Below are positions 47,246 to 58,253 of a stretch of DNA of 64,000 nt, one piece after another. How positions within the stretch are numbered: position 1 is the first letter of the stretch; each line of letters starts with the position of its first letter. Origin of the DNA: Hysterangium stoloniferum (taxonomy: Eukaryota; Basidiomycota; Agaricomycetes; Hysterangiales; Hysterangiaceae); the NCBI GenBank assembly GCA_015178975.1, contig WHVD01000136.1:158887-222886 (forward strand). Direction: 5' to 3'. The notes beneath the pieces are model-generated. The model was given only the letters and a program-made list of their open reading frames with translations. It ran no database searches and was not told the DNA's origin. Made by a program: the position numbers and the translations under genes.

Positions 47246-48346
47246 TTTCCTAGGGCTGCCAGAAAATGTAAATGGTATTGATAACAAGATCATTACATTA
47301 ATATAAACATAGGCCAAATGGTGAATTACTGAATACAAATATAGGTTTGCTGTCCAAGGTTTTTGGCAGGCTAAAGTCACTGCAGTTGACATTGACAATA
47401 TGATAATGCCAGAAATTTCAAGTCAGTCATCATGCAATTCAAGGACAATCTCAAAGAATGAAATCTGTTGGACGTCATCCTAACCACATTAGCAATAGGA
47501 AGTTAAGACTATGGAGTCTCAAACTAGCTGTCCAATTAAGAATCTTTGAAGCTATCTCTTCATAAATTGAATACAAGCTCTCAGTCTTCGAGAGTTTCAT
47601 ATGGACCCGAAGTCCAGTAGCGTGGATAGTAAGAGGAGGAGACAAGCGTGATCCACATGGCTCGCATATCAGATGATGTCAAAGAAACACCTTTTGAGTG
47701 GGCGTTCCGGTCGTTGTTTCACCATCGGTCGAAATGAGTGAAACGCGAGGCGAGCCTGGAACCATTAATCTGGCATTTCCTTCGCTTCGACGCCTGTTCC
47801 GCCTGTTGTTTCACTGATTATTTTCGATACAACTTGACAAAAATCGGTGACGCAGAATACCTTGGAGTGGCACTTCACGGTCGTTTGTGCCTGATCACAT
47901 AGCTCCCATTCATGTCAGCCGCGTGTCACGAGCAGCTCATGTTGTTGGCCTCTTTCCCGACTGTCAAATTATTATCGCTGTTTCTCCACATGACTATTTT
48001 CAATCATAATGTTTACGCCACCATAGTGTTAAACATTGGGACAACCAATTAGATAGTCATACGTTACTAGTCCCTCCACGCAGATGGTGGTTGTGGATTA
48101 CAGAATATGGGCGGTGGGTAGGATTAGGAAAGGGAATACGTGAAATATCTTCCCTCGTCTTAATGCAATACAAAAAGACCCCGAAGGTAAGTATCCTTTG
48201 TGCCGACCATCCTCTCCTTTTGCATATTTGTGGGGAGGAACCGCTTAAAAAAATAATGTCTAGGAGAACTCAAGTGGTTATTGGAAATCCAAGTCAAAAG
48301 GGACCACATCACATGGACAATCTCATTTTTGTGACAGTAGGGTTAT
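47246..48346. other. Host sequence, no gene recognised
   Basis: Non-repetitive, CpG-containing. ORF 48091-48417 (+) overlaps the spliced kinase gene on the other strand and has no recognisable domain. 47640-47950 is GC-richer but shows no supported ORF. Confidence 0.45.
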
Positions 48347-49602
48347 TCAAAAAGGGATGCTTTCGGGAGATAGTGAACGCAGTATATCCAGCGGTGTCCT
48401 ATCACGCGCCATTCTAAGACGATCCAGTGCGACTGCTGCTGTAGGTCTGTTGAGTGGGTTTCCATCGGTCATTTCAAGATAGAGCTGCTTAATTTCGGAT
48501 GGAAGAGCCGAGATTTGCTATTTGGGCGGTGTCATTTACCAAGAGTGGGATAGCAACTGAGGGACAAACATTGAAGGTTTCGCAAAAGAGGGTCCCCATT
48601 TGCCAGATATCACATTTGAAAGGACAGTAGGGTTTCCCCGAAAGCATCTCCGGAGCGGGCAAGCGTCCGTACTCCTCGATCGGTCTGAGAATGGGAATAC
48701 CGGAGACAAGACGATCAGAGAGTAGAGAATCTTCCGCAGAACAAACAGCGAACTCGAAGTCATTTAAGTAGTACCGAACCGGGAACTGTGACCGGAATGG
48801 TCCCGATTCACCACGAACACGTGGGCCGTTAACAAAATTGATCAAAATATTATCGTTATCGATGTCCTGGGTCAAATGCTGATGAGTGTAGTGGGTAGAG
48901 GGTAGAGGGAAAGAGATCTTACCCGATGTGCCACCAAACGTCCATGCACAAATGCGAGGCCCTACCAAAAAGTTGAGTTGGGATTTATAAATAAAGAAAC
49001 AAGACACAATGACACCTCTAACAACTGTATAGTAGCATCTATCACCTCGTGAAGCTGGTAGTACCACCCCGCAATGAATCCACAAGCCATCAATGGAAAG
49101 ACTGCAAAAGTCATATCTTCGAGAGTAATGAGTCGCAGCACCGGTACGGTGTGATTGTCACCGCGAGATCCTACATTTCCCACTGCCAGGCGACGTAATG
49201 CTTCTAGATGGTTCAAGCCGTTATCCCCTTTGGCTACCAATCTAATCAGAACGTCACGGTCATCCAGTGTCCTAGCAGGACAGATCAGAGTTTTCTTTTG
49301 ATCAAAAAATATCAGTGGTGGACGTATACGCCATTGATGATACATACAACGAGGTCGAAAAAAGGATTATAACCAATCTCATCACTAACAGCGACGCGGT
49401 ATGCAAACGGATCCGGGCATCGTTCATTTTCATTTGGTGGCCTGACTGTGAAGTCTGCAGACGTAACCCAAAGGACGAGACCTTGGTCTTGAAAAAAGGG
49501 CACAAGGTGTTGCCATATGCTATCCCGGGGATATACATTATTGTGGGGTTGATAACGGTGCCACTGGTCAAGGGTTTGGGGTAGATAAGGCAGAGAGGTC
49601 AT
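48347..49602 (-). CDS. Protein kinase-like domain protein, agaricomycete type
   Basis: Intact five-exon host gene of 346 aa. Exons: 49602-49348, 49294-49016, 48961-48923, 48866-48570, 48517-48347. Introns of 53, 54, 56 and 52 bp all lie in phase 0 with GT..AG ends, and the joined frame is open to TGA at 48347-48349. Kinase features: DVLIRLVAKG (N-lobe), the catalytic loop AHRDIDNDNIL, whose HR and D fall on either side of intron 3, a magnesium-loop variant NDFEFA (DFG to DFE), the APE motif (PAPEMLSGKPY) and CDIWQMG in helix F, and a C-lobe NRPTAAVALDRL. This pattern belongs to a kinase-like family that is expanded in mushroom-forming fungi, usually of unknown substrate. Catalytic Asp and Asn are present, so activity is possible. 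The start is the first ATG of the open exon; an upstream exon cannot be excluded. Confidence 0.85.
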
Positions 49603-50310
49603 CCCAATGGTATAAAGCCGACACGTAATATACCGGCGGGCAGAGTGTCGAACAGCATAAATCTACGGTGACCCACATACTCCCATCGAGCGCTAAACAA
49701 AGTTTGTGTTGCACAAAAATCACCACGTCCATATTTATAAGCAAGTTAGCCCTAGTGTACCCGGGCTAATATGTTATCTTTGGCCTTTTCCACGGTGAAT
49801 ACTGTGAAATGTTGTAATACGAAGCTATAACAAATACTGTATCTATACTCAGTTTCATATAAAGTAAATGAGGACTATATTCTATAATTGCTAACCTATA
49901 ACAAATATACTAATAAGAAATCAGTATTAGTTATGGAGCATTATTTCTAAAATATCTACTTGTTGAAATAGGCTCGTGCGCCCAAGCTTAAGTTGCGCCC
50001 AAGCTTAAGTTTAGACTAACACAATGTCACCAAATAACACCGTCCCATCCCGTATCAAGCTTATATGACAGTACCCAGCCGTACCGTACCTTAGAACATG
50101 TATTACCATCTCAGTCGAATGTCAACCGAAGAGTATTTAACTAGGACAGTTTCACACCCATACCTCAGTCGAATCACCCTTACGTGTCGACTGAGTATAT
50201 TTGTTATACTACTAACATCAGTCTCATATAAAGTAAATGAGGACTGAGAAAAACATTTCTAACTCAGATATATGTGTATGATCTATTCCCTGACTTCTCA
50301 GGGCACGCTA
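49603..50310. other. Upstream region of the kinase gene, AT-rich
   Basis: No gene seen. Contains a 17-bp tandem duplication around GCGCCCAAGCTTAAGTT (about 49978-50011) and a 25-bp direct repeat TCATATAAAGTAAATGAGGA (near 49855 and 50222), which may mark an old LTR. Confidence 0.4.
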
Positions 50311-50312
50311 AA

Positions 50313-50460
50313 GATGCAAAATACAGCAATATGACCTGGACAACCACAATGGTGACAGTGACCTTCATTGGTGGGATCACACCAATGAAAACCTTTGTCA
50401 TCTTCTATAATAGGTGGAGGGACCTAGAAAATTGACTGGATGGTTTCATAGTATTCCCAT
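50313..50460 (-). pseudogene. gag: Retroelement gag zinc-knuckle remnant
   Basis: On the minus strand CHHCGCPGHIAVFC (50357-50316) fits C-X2-C-X4-H-X4-C, preceded by GFHWCDPTNEGH and followed shortly by a stop. The sequence differs from both G1 and G2 knuckles, so it is probably a trace of another LTR element. The remainder is not recognisable. Confidence 0.6.
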
Positions 50461-50470
50461 ACTTGGGACC

Positions 50471-50740
50471 TGTTAGGGTATGTACATGGCAGGTTTCTGG
50501 AGAAACCCGCAGAATATCCGGTTGGACTTGGCTTCAGCTTATAGGCTGCACCCTCGCGAGATCGTGTTGTCCAATTTCAGACAGGTGGATGGGAATCCCG
50601 GGGAGTCTGGGCAGGGTTCGTGGGTTGAGGGATTGTGGGTCGGAGGTTGTGGGTTGAGGGGTCATGGGTTGAGGGGTCGTGAGTTGAGATAGGTAAGAGA
50701 GATAGATGTGCCGGAGCCCGTGGGCTCTGACTAGTGTGAG
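50471..50740 (-). repeat. G1 LTR fragment
   Basis: Plus-strand TGTTAGGGTATGTAC..., collinear with 46276-46545, including the stem-loop (50530-50552) and the GGAGCCCGTGGGCTC hairpin. It breaks off at about 50740, where G2 pol begins. Confidence 0.85.
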
Positions 50741-53563
50741 TGAAAAGGATGCCGTTTGGGCTTAGAAACGGTCCCTCCACGTTTCAGCGTGTTATGCAAA
50801 CGGTTTTAGCACCCTACCTATGGATCTTTTGTTTGGTTTACATCAACGACATAGTAATATTCTCTAAGAATTGGGATGATCATCTGCTTCACCTAAATCA
50901 GGTGCTCGGTGCTATTGCTTCGGCCGGCATCACTCTCTCTCCCAAGAAATGTTTTATTGGATATAATTCAATCTTGTTGTTGGGTCATAAAGTATCCAGG
51001 TTGGGTTTCTTGACCCCCAAGAGAAAGTTCGCGCTATATTGGAACTGGCCCCACCCACTAAGGTTTCTGAACTGCAATGGTTCCTTGGGATGGTCCTTTA
51101 CTTTTCGGCGTATATACCATTCTATTCATGGATGGTGTCCCCTTTATTCTCCCTCCTAAAGAAGGGAACACCCTGGATGTGGACCACTGAACATGTCAGA
51201 GCTTACAAGGACGTTAAAGCCACGCTAGGAGCAGCACCAGTGCTGGGACATCCCGTTAGTGGGATGCCCTATTGGCTGTATATGGACGCTTTGGATTTTG
51301 CCCTAGGCTGTTGTCTCCAACAAGTCCAGAAGATGGCTTTAGGAGACTTAATGGACACGAAAATCTATGCCCAAGCCAAGTTGGCTTTCAACCATGCACA
51401 GGATGTGCCATCCTTCGTTCATCGGTATAAAACCAAACAGCTCAAGATTGAATGGTCGGACTCGTGGGGACCCACCTTCGAGGCGACCGAAGTTACCGTT
51501 GAACGAGTCATCGCATATTGGAGTTGCACTCTGAAAAGCGCTGAATGTAACTATTCCACTACGGAACGGGAAGCGTTAGCAGCGAAGGAAGGACTAGTCC
51601 ACTTCCAACCCTTCATTGAAGGTGAACATGTTCTGATCATTATGGACCATGCAGCTCTGCAATGGGCTAGATCGTACGAGAACACTAATTGTCGACTAGC
51701 CGCATGGGGGGCAATATACGCTGCATTTCCAGGTCTCGAGATTCTACACCGAGCAGGAAGAGTCCACAGCAATGTGGACCCACTGTCCAAACTCCCTCAA
51801 GTACCAGCCTTCATGAGCCCTATTAGAGATGACTTGCAAGCTATCACCTCGATCTCTCTGGACAAGAGTACTGAGGAAAATCTATGGAAGGACGAACCTG
51901 CTAAGAAGGCGGTCTTCTCTATCACATCCAATTCTATGGAACCTTTTGGAGCAACTCAAAAAGTCCGACAGTCAGAATGGGATTCTCATAATGCAGTAAG
52001 GGATGATCAGGAAGACGAGTCTGATTTTGCATTGCGTCATCCTCAGCTGCTAATCAGTATCGAGGAGGGATACATAAAGAAATTTCTAGAGGGTTACTCG
52101 AAAGACCCCGTTTTCAGGAATCTCTACACTCTAGATACCCCAATGCAATTGTTACTCCTTCTCACTACTTTGTGGGAGCAAACAGACTCCTGTACTTTCG
52201 TGACTCAGACTGGAAAAGTCAAGTCTGTGTGCCCGGTACCATGACTAACTCTATTTTAAAGTTGGTACATGATAACCCTTTTGAGGGAGCACACGCCAGA
52301 GGTCATCGATTATTCAAGCTAATGAAAGACTGGTTCTTTTGGCCAAAAATGCTGCAAGATTGCATGGTGTACCTGTGTACCTGCAACATCTGCCAAAAGA
52401 CCAAGCTCAATCGCACTGCTTGTCAAGGAGCCCTCAGACCTGCTGACATACCTTTTAGGCCTTTCGAAGTAGTTTCTATGGACTTGATCACTGGACTACC
52501 CAACTCAGGAAAGGATCTGTATTCCGCAGTCTTTGTCACCATTGATAAATTGACGTGTTTCGCTATTTCAATACCTACTTTCTCGAACCTTACGGCTGAA
52601 GGATTTGCATGAATATTTGTCAAACAGGTGGCCAGCCCCTTCGGACTGCCCTCTCGAATAATCTGTGATCGGGACAAGAGATGGACCTGCAGGTTCTGGT
52701 GGGAAGTCTGCAAGATTTATGGTACCACCCTTGCAGTATCTTCAGCTCATCATCCTCAGATGGATGGACAAACGGAGAATATGAATGCGACCATAGAACA
52801 GATGCTTCGAGCATATTGTGCTTCTGCTAGGGAGAGTTGGTCCCAATGGATTGAGGTGGTTGTCCACACATACAACTCAACCATTCACAGTTCCACAAAC
52901 TATGCTCCGGCCTTCTTATTAATGGGATACCTTCCGAGAGGAATGTCTCACGTTCTAGGAGGTGACGAACCCCTAGTTCCTAGAGAACTATCAGACAGCC
53001 CTATGGCCGACCAATGGATTCTCGAACTAGAAAATCATCGACAGATGGCACGGGATTCAATCGCTTGAGCCCAAGAAATTCAAGCACGAGCGTATTACAA
53101 GAAGCAAAGACCTGTAGAAGATATCTCTGAAGGAGATCTTGTATTGGTGAACCCCCACTCCCTCGAACTTGTGGAAGTCAAGGGAACTGGGAAGAAACTA
53201 ATACAAAGATGGATTGGACCATTTGAGGTCCTGGAGAAATTGAACCCTCAAGTATTTAGACTTAAGATTCCCCCGGAGTATCTGATGCATCCAGTCATTA
53301 ACTGGGACCATCTACGGAAATACCAACCCTCTCCTCCCAACCTCAGTCCAAGATCCCAACTTGAGAACCTACGATAGTTGAAACCAGATCATGAAGAATA
53401 TGAGGTCAAAGCTATTGTTGGATATAGAAAACAGCAAAACCGTCTGCTATTTAGGGTGTGCTGGAAAGGTTACGGACCTGAAGAGGCTTCATGGTTAAAC
53501 AGTACTAACCTCAGAAACGCTCTGGCACTTCTGAGGGCATACAAGGTGCTGTTCAAAATCTAA
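50740..53563 (+). pseudogene. pol: G2 pol: RT (partial), RNase H, integrase, chromodomain
   Basis: 5'-truncated. RT begins at RMPFGLRNGPSTFQR and its catalytic motif reads YIND (first Asp of YIDD replaced by Asn). A frameshift near 51040 leads to RT connection and RNase H (YMDALDFALGC, TTEREALA, IIMDHAALQW). A further shift near 52180-52240 leads to the integrase: His-His-Cys-Cys zinc site (CTCNICQKTK), core SMDLITGLP, ICDRDKRWT and the Glu in QTENMNATIEQ. TGA at 52610 and 53066 and TAG at 53375 interrupt it; the TGA codons sit where Arg (CGA) is plausible. The chromodomain (FRVCWKGYGPEEASW) ends at 53563. Inactive. Confidence 0.92.
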
Positions 53564-53806
53564 CGGAATATATGCACTCGAGGAACCATCTATTCTATCT
53601 TTTATTCCATTTCTTTTGTAACTTCCTTTCAGAAACATCTCAGTCGCTCAGTGAGCCATCTCATTGGCTTTTATTCTCTTTCATTTTTTCTCTCCTCTGG
53701 TCGGTTGGGACAACCATTCATTGGCGGCAGACACATTTACCCCAAAAACCCCAGCCACAATTAATGAATCTCATTTAAAGTCCAACTGAGCAGAGTTTCA
53801 ATTCAA

Positions 53807-53820
53807 TATATATATAAAAG
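53807..53820 (+). promoter_or_regulatory. TATA box upstream of the G2 third ORF
   Basis: TATATATATAAAAG 101 nt upstream of the ATG at 53921, followed by a pyrimidine-rich leader. Suggests separate transcription of the third ORF inside the element. Confidence 0.55.
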
Positions 53821-53920
53821 TACACGTAAATTCACATAAATTTTCTTTATCTTTCATACCACGTCCTTCACCTATCTGCAGTTCTTCCCTCTACTTTCAA
53901 CTCCACCACCTTGCCGCGTT

Positions 53921-55843
53921 ATGATGCTCCCATTCCAACAAAACAAGCAAATCCTCCCTAAGTTCAAAAAGATCCCGCGGGCCCCAATAGCCAGTACATC
54001 CACAACTGGTGGGGGATTCATTACCCATATGCCTCGTACAGACAATGTCGAGAGCAATTGGGGTACCCCAGGACCAACCCCCCTGTCGACTGTCTCCTTT
54101 GGTGCTGAGCCGGGGGGAGATAGTGGTACTAATTGGAGTAAGCCGTTGGGGCACTCCTTCAGACTGTCATCAGAGGAAGTCACTGCTACTATGCAGAGGC
54201 AGGAAACATTTATGGAAGAACATAACGCTAGGCGGCTCACCTGCAAAAGAGAAAGATGCACTGAGTATAGAATTCAACAGGAGGCAAGGGGAGCAAGAGA
54301 GGGAGTCCCCTCCAAGTGACAGCGGCATGAGGACAGAGTATGATTTGGAAACAGAGCTTCCACGCCGATCTTTCCCCCCCCTTGGGAGAGAAATGGGCTG
54401 ACTTTGCTGAGACAGATGAGAGTGAGGGTGGGATGCCTTGCATTAGAACGACGGGAACCAAGAGCTGGAAAGAAAAGGAGGGCACCATCTTCTATGACTG
54501 GGAACTACTCCAGTGTATTAAGTTGCAACGGATAACCCTTATTCGAGGGGATGGTCAAGCACTGCCCCAACGAGAAAAAGGATATCGTAGGGGACCAATT
54601 GATTTTTCTTTGGATGAGGATGGGGAGGAAGACGAGGATAGGAATGATACGTATAGCATCCGATATCTGGGAGAGGATTGTCACGAAGGGTTCCTCCTTC
54701 CCTCAAAAGTTCACTTCGTGACCAGTGACCCTAATCAGCGACAAATGCGGAAACCATCATCCAAAGTATGGAGGGGTCATCATCCTAGTCAACTGTCACA
54801 GGAATGTGAACCTTCCCTGATTCCAGTTCCATGCCTTTTGCCAACTTCGTGGCCCCCTCCCATCCTCCACCCTGCACCCACTCCCCCGGCCCCGATTCTA
54901 GCGCTTCATCTACCCCCTTCCCCCAAGGCTATACCAGTTCCTACCCCACTTCCACCGTCACCAGCTATCCCTCCCGACTCTCCGTATTCATATTGCGTGT
55001 CCTTAGGTAGCCCTATCCACAACCTTCCACAGGAGTGAATGGATGTCAATTTGGACCCTCTTACACCAGACGTCATCGTTCCCCTGACGAGCGGAAAGGC
55101 AAAGGAGATACAGAAGGCTACCACTCCTCTCCCAGAGTGATCCCCTATTCCCATCCTTGACAGCTCACTTCCCCCAACCGAGCTCATCTCCACCACTTTC
55201 TGGATGTGAGTAGCTGTCAACTACCCTTCCAAGCAGTTTCCTGTCGGAAGGGTGCTATCACAGCTAGTGCTGGTACTTCAGCAGCCGCTCCTTCAAGGGA
55301 GCCTTAAGGGTTGTTACGGTCTTGCTCTGTCATCTGAGATTATGGAAGACTTCTATCTCCTTCGAGGATCCTGCGGAGGGGGAGAACGTTGCACGAGCAG
55401 CCCAGGAGATTAAACTCTCTATGTTCCGGCATATCATAGTAGAACCACACCATCTGCCCCCAGACTCAGTGAGTATCCTCTCTATTGCCGGCCTCGTAGA
55501 TTTACTCGAGGCCCTCGTCCCGATGCCTCCCACAGAGACCACTACCCAGACTCCTGTTCCTGCCCCGCTACCCACATCTTCATTTCCCCTCCCCAATGCC
55601 CCTCTTCTCGCGTGGATCTCCACTCCGCTGGTTAGTGTCTGTGCAGTCATTCGTTGCAGAGAGAAGGCCTACAGACGCTGGGCCGACTCCTTGCACAGGG
55701 ATTCTAGTAATTTGGCTCGGGTGAGAATAGCTGAATCTTTCAGAGTAAAAAGGGAACAGTGGGGAAACATCATTTTGGACCTTGGGGGATCCTCACAGGA
55801 AGCTTGGGATGGCGTCCCAGATGGTCTTCGACACCTTGTATAG
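53921..55843 (+). pseudogene. G2 third ORF (sense strand, between pol and 3' LTR), broken
   Basis: Three long open pieces: 53921-54319, 54340-55038 and 55322-55843, separated by a frameshift near 54330 and stops around 55036-55140. Part 1 is Gly/Thr/Pro-rich then charged (ARRLTCKRERCTEYRIQQE). Part 2 has an acidic stretch (DEDGEEDEDRND) and a Pro-rich tail. Part 3 ends with a helical region (REKAYRRWADSLHRDSSN). The last stop lies 25 bp before the LTR. It resembles neither gag nor an envelope-like protein (no signal or membrane segment seen). Function unknown. Confidence 0.6.
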
Positions 55844-55868
55844 CACATCCCTTTGAACTGGGGGGCAC

Positions 55869-56468
55869 TGTGAAGGGTATGCATATATCATGATTGGACT
55901 GTGGAATAATAGACGTATTATAGTACTTTATTATCTAGTTTTCTATTTCTTTTCTCTAATTCTCTATATCTTTCAAGCATACCTTTATTTCTTAGTTCAA
56001 AGCCTTGTGTATATCTATGGGTGCTCTCAGCATCAAATGACAAGACACTTTTACCGAGCAGACACCACCTCGTAACGACTCAGACGTCGAATAGCGAGAG
56101 GTGTCAAGGGTAATAAATCAGCTACCCATAGAGGTAGTGTCTTCTAGCATATTAATAGAATTTGGACTCGAACCGTGAAGGTTGAGTTCCACTCTCAAGA
56201 CTCTGTGCTCGTCGACACTGTAGTCGACTCACGCTGCTCTCTCTCCTTCCTAGATATTCAGTCTTTCACTGATTATCTATCTTATTTCTAGCTACTAGTT
56301 GTACCATAAAGGTCAACTCTTTTATTCTCTTGTTCTAGTTGTCACGAGCAACTGTACAGTTGCTCTTGTGACATGTAGTGCATCCCTATACTAGTACTAT
56401 CAGTCTAGTAATCTATAGTATTGTACTGAAGCAACAGTTACATTCCCCTGACAGGGATACCTCTCACA
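55869..56468 (+). repeat. 3' LTR of the G2 pol element
   Basis: 600 bp, TGTGAAGGGTATGC...ACCTCTCACA, preceded by the purine tract TGGGGGGCAC. It shares the block GCTCTCAGCATCAAA (GCTCTCAGTGCCAAA) with the LTR at 22764-23165. Confidence 0.85.
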
Positions 56469-57397
56469 GCCAGCCATGACTCTTACCCCTTTGACCCTTA
56501 GCATTTCAGCCTTCTGGTCAATTCAGCTAAGTGTTGTCCTTAGTATGTAAATTTGTATTACCTGCTCATTCTGAAATACTGGAGCACCCTAACAGTTCAT
56601 GTGAGGATGCAACACATAAATTTGAAGCCAAGCTTCACTTGTTTTGTAGAATTGGACCTCCCAATTAGTATGATTCACCTTTTTGGACCCTGAAAATCAT
56701 CCCCTTTGCCCCCTTTTACTTACATAGATCTTAACACAAACCATGATTTCCTCATCCTATTGAAGCCTCCCCTAGTCCAACCCCTTGCTTTTCAAGTCCT
56801 GTGGTCCCTTTCCAGACCTTCTGATCCTATGCTGGTCCTTCCTATTTCTTACCATCACTATCCCTCTCATTACAGCCATCAGTTGCTCCTGCTATGTAAT
56901 ACCACTGAAGAGTAGGTGACTAACTCTAGAATTATGCTTTAGTAGCCTGATGTCTGGAAGCCTCCAGAGGCTTGTAGTGCTCGTGTTCCTTTGGTAGAAG
57001 GATCCTTGTTCCCTATTAGGTAGAGTTATTTTTAGACTACTGGGTGCATATGGGCCACACCTCACAGGGGAGTCCTTAGTGTTAAGTGCAGGGCTTATAG
57101 GTGGGTCTCTAGGGGAAACCCACAGAAGTTCTGGTGAAGGATGTGGCTTGTTAAGAACTGAAAACTGACTAATGTTGGTAGGCTGATGGGGACCAATCGG
57201 AAGGATTTGGCTTCAGCTTATATGCTGCACCCTTGCAAATATCCGTCGGGTGTCCTTAAATTTTGGACGGGTGAAGACTAGTCCTAACAATTACCTCAGA
57301 GTGAGTTACCGATCAGGACTGAAGGATAAGTCGAGTGTCAGGCCAAGGGGTTGGGGACCGAGAGTGGGCAAGTGCATGTGTAGGTGGAGAGCGGGAT
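56469..57397. repeat. Spacer with nested G1 LTR shards
   Basis: 56570-56640 is a divergent LTR end with a degenerate stem-loop. 57079-57148 is the start of a G1 LTR in reverse (TGTTAAGTGCAGGG), cut by a second reverse G1 LTR start at 57149 (TGTTAAGAACTG, stem-loop 57209-57232), which is itself truncated by the G1-e insertion at 57398. 56700-57000 shows nothing recognisable. Confidence 0.6.
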
Positions 57398-58217
57398 TGT
57401 TACGACCCGGACAAATCCCGCCGGACTCCGGGCACTAACTCGTACGCCCCCACGCGCTACAAGCACCAATCGTCTGTTTATAGGATTTCCTGCCCGGACT
57501 CCGTTACGTCAAGACTCGTTACGTTCGACCTCATTAAGACACATATCAGTCACCGGACTTCCCCCGGACCCCGTCTCTGTCTATGTCCGTCTTCGTCCCA
57601 CGCATCAGTCACCGGACCCGCTTAGAATCCCATCACCGCTCTAATCGAGCCCCGTTCCCGTTTTAGTCAAATGACCTGTCACGATTTAGGACTCCGCTCC
57701 CGCTCCGTTTCCCGTTATGGGTTATGCTTTGTCACGATTCGGACTCCGCTCCGTTCCGTCCCGTTCCTAACACCAATTTCGTGTTTACTATTCCCGTTTT
57801 ATGTTTTGCTCGTTTCGTCTCATTATTACTGGATTCGGTATGTGATGCATTCCACGGTCTATATAAACTGGCAGATGTTGTACATACAATCCAGTCAGAA
57901 AATTAGCTTAGATTCCCCCCAGTAATCTAATACATTTTCCTCTCTAAAACCCTACTCTCATCAGACCGCTCGCACTAGTCGGAGCCCACGGGCTCCGGCG
58001 CATCTATCTCTCTCGACTATCTCGACTCACGACTCTCGACTCACGACCTACGACTCACGACCCACGAACCCCCGCCCGGACTCCCCGGGATTCCCGTCCG
58101 CCTGTCTGAAATTGGACAACACGATCTAGCGAGGGCGCAGCCTATAAGCTGAAGCCAAGTCCTACCGGATATCCCGCGGGTTTCTCCGGAAACCCGGCCT
58201 GAGTGTGTATCCTAACA
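57398..58217 (+). repeat. 5' LTR of G1-e
   Basis: 820 bp, TGTTACGACCC...ATCCTAACA. Contains the TATA box (57860-57866), a GGAGCC/GGCTCC hairpin (about 57976-57991), the conserved stem-loop (58131-58157) and a GGGTTTC/GGAAACCC hairpin (about 58178-58197). Confidence 0.95.
57860..57903 (+). promoter_or_regulatory. LTR core promoter and predicted transcript start of G1-e
   Basis: TATATAAAC at 57860; AGTCAGAAAAT at 57893-57903 lies about 33 nt downstream, the usual fungal or animal TATA-to-start distance. These 11 nt are exactly complementary to the primer-binding site at 58220-58230. Confidence 0.7.
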
Positions 58218-58230
58218 GTATTTTCTGACT
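58218..58230 (+). promoter_or_regulatory. Self-priming primer-binding site of G1-e
   Basis: ATTTTCTGACT (58220-58230) starts two bases after the LTR and is the reverse complement of 57893-57903. There is no TGG, so it does not look like a tRNA primer site. Tf1 and sushi-type chromoviruses prime reverse transcription from the first 11 nt of their own mRNA in this way. Confidence 0.75.
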
Positions 58231-58253
58231 AATACTCGCAGATTGCTTTCATT

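Noticed and set aside
48091..48417. Plus-strand ORF of 108 aa
   Set aside because: Overlaps exon 5 of the spliced kinase gene on the other strand; no recognisable motif.
58218..58241. Short intron GTATTT..GCAG just after the G1-e LTR
   Set aside because: Only 24 bp, too short for an intron; the segment is better explained as the self-priming primer site.
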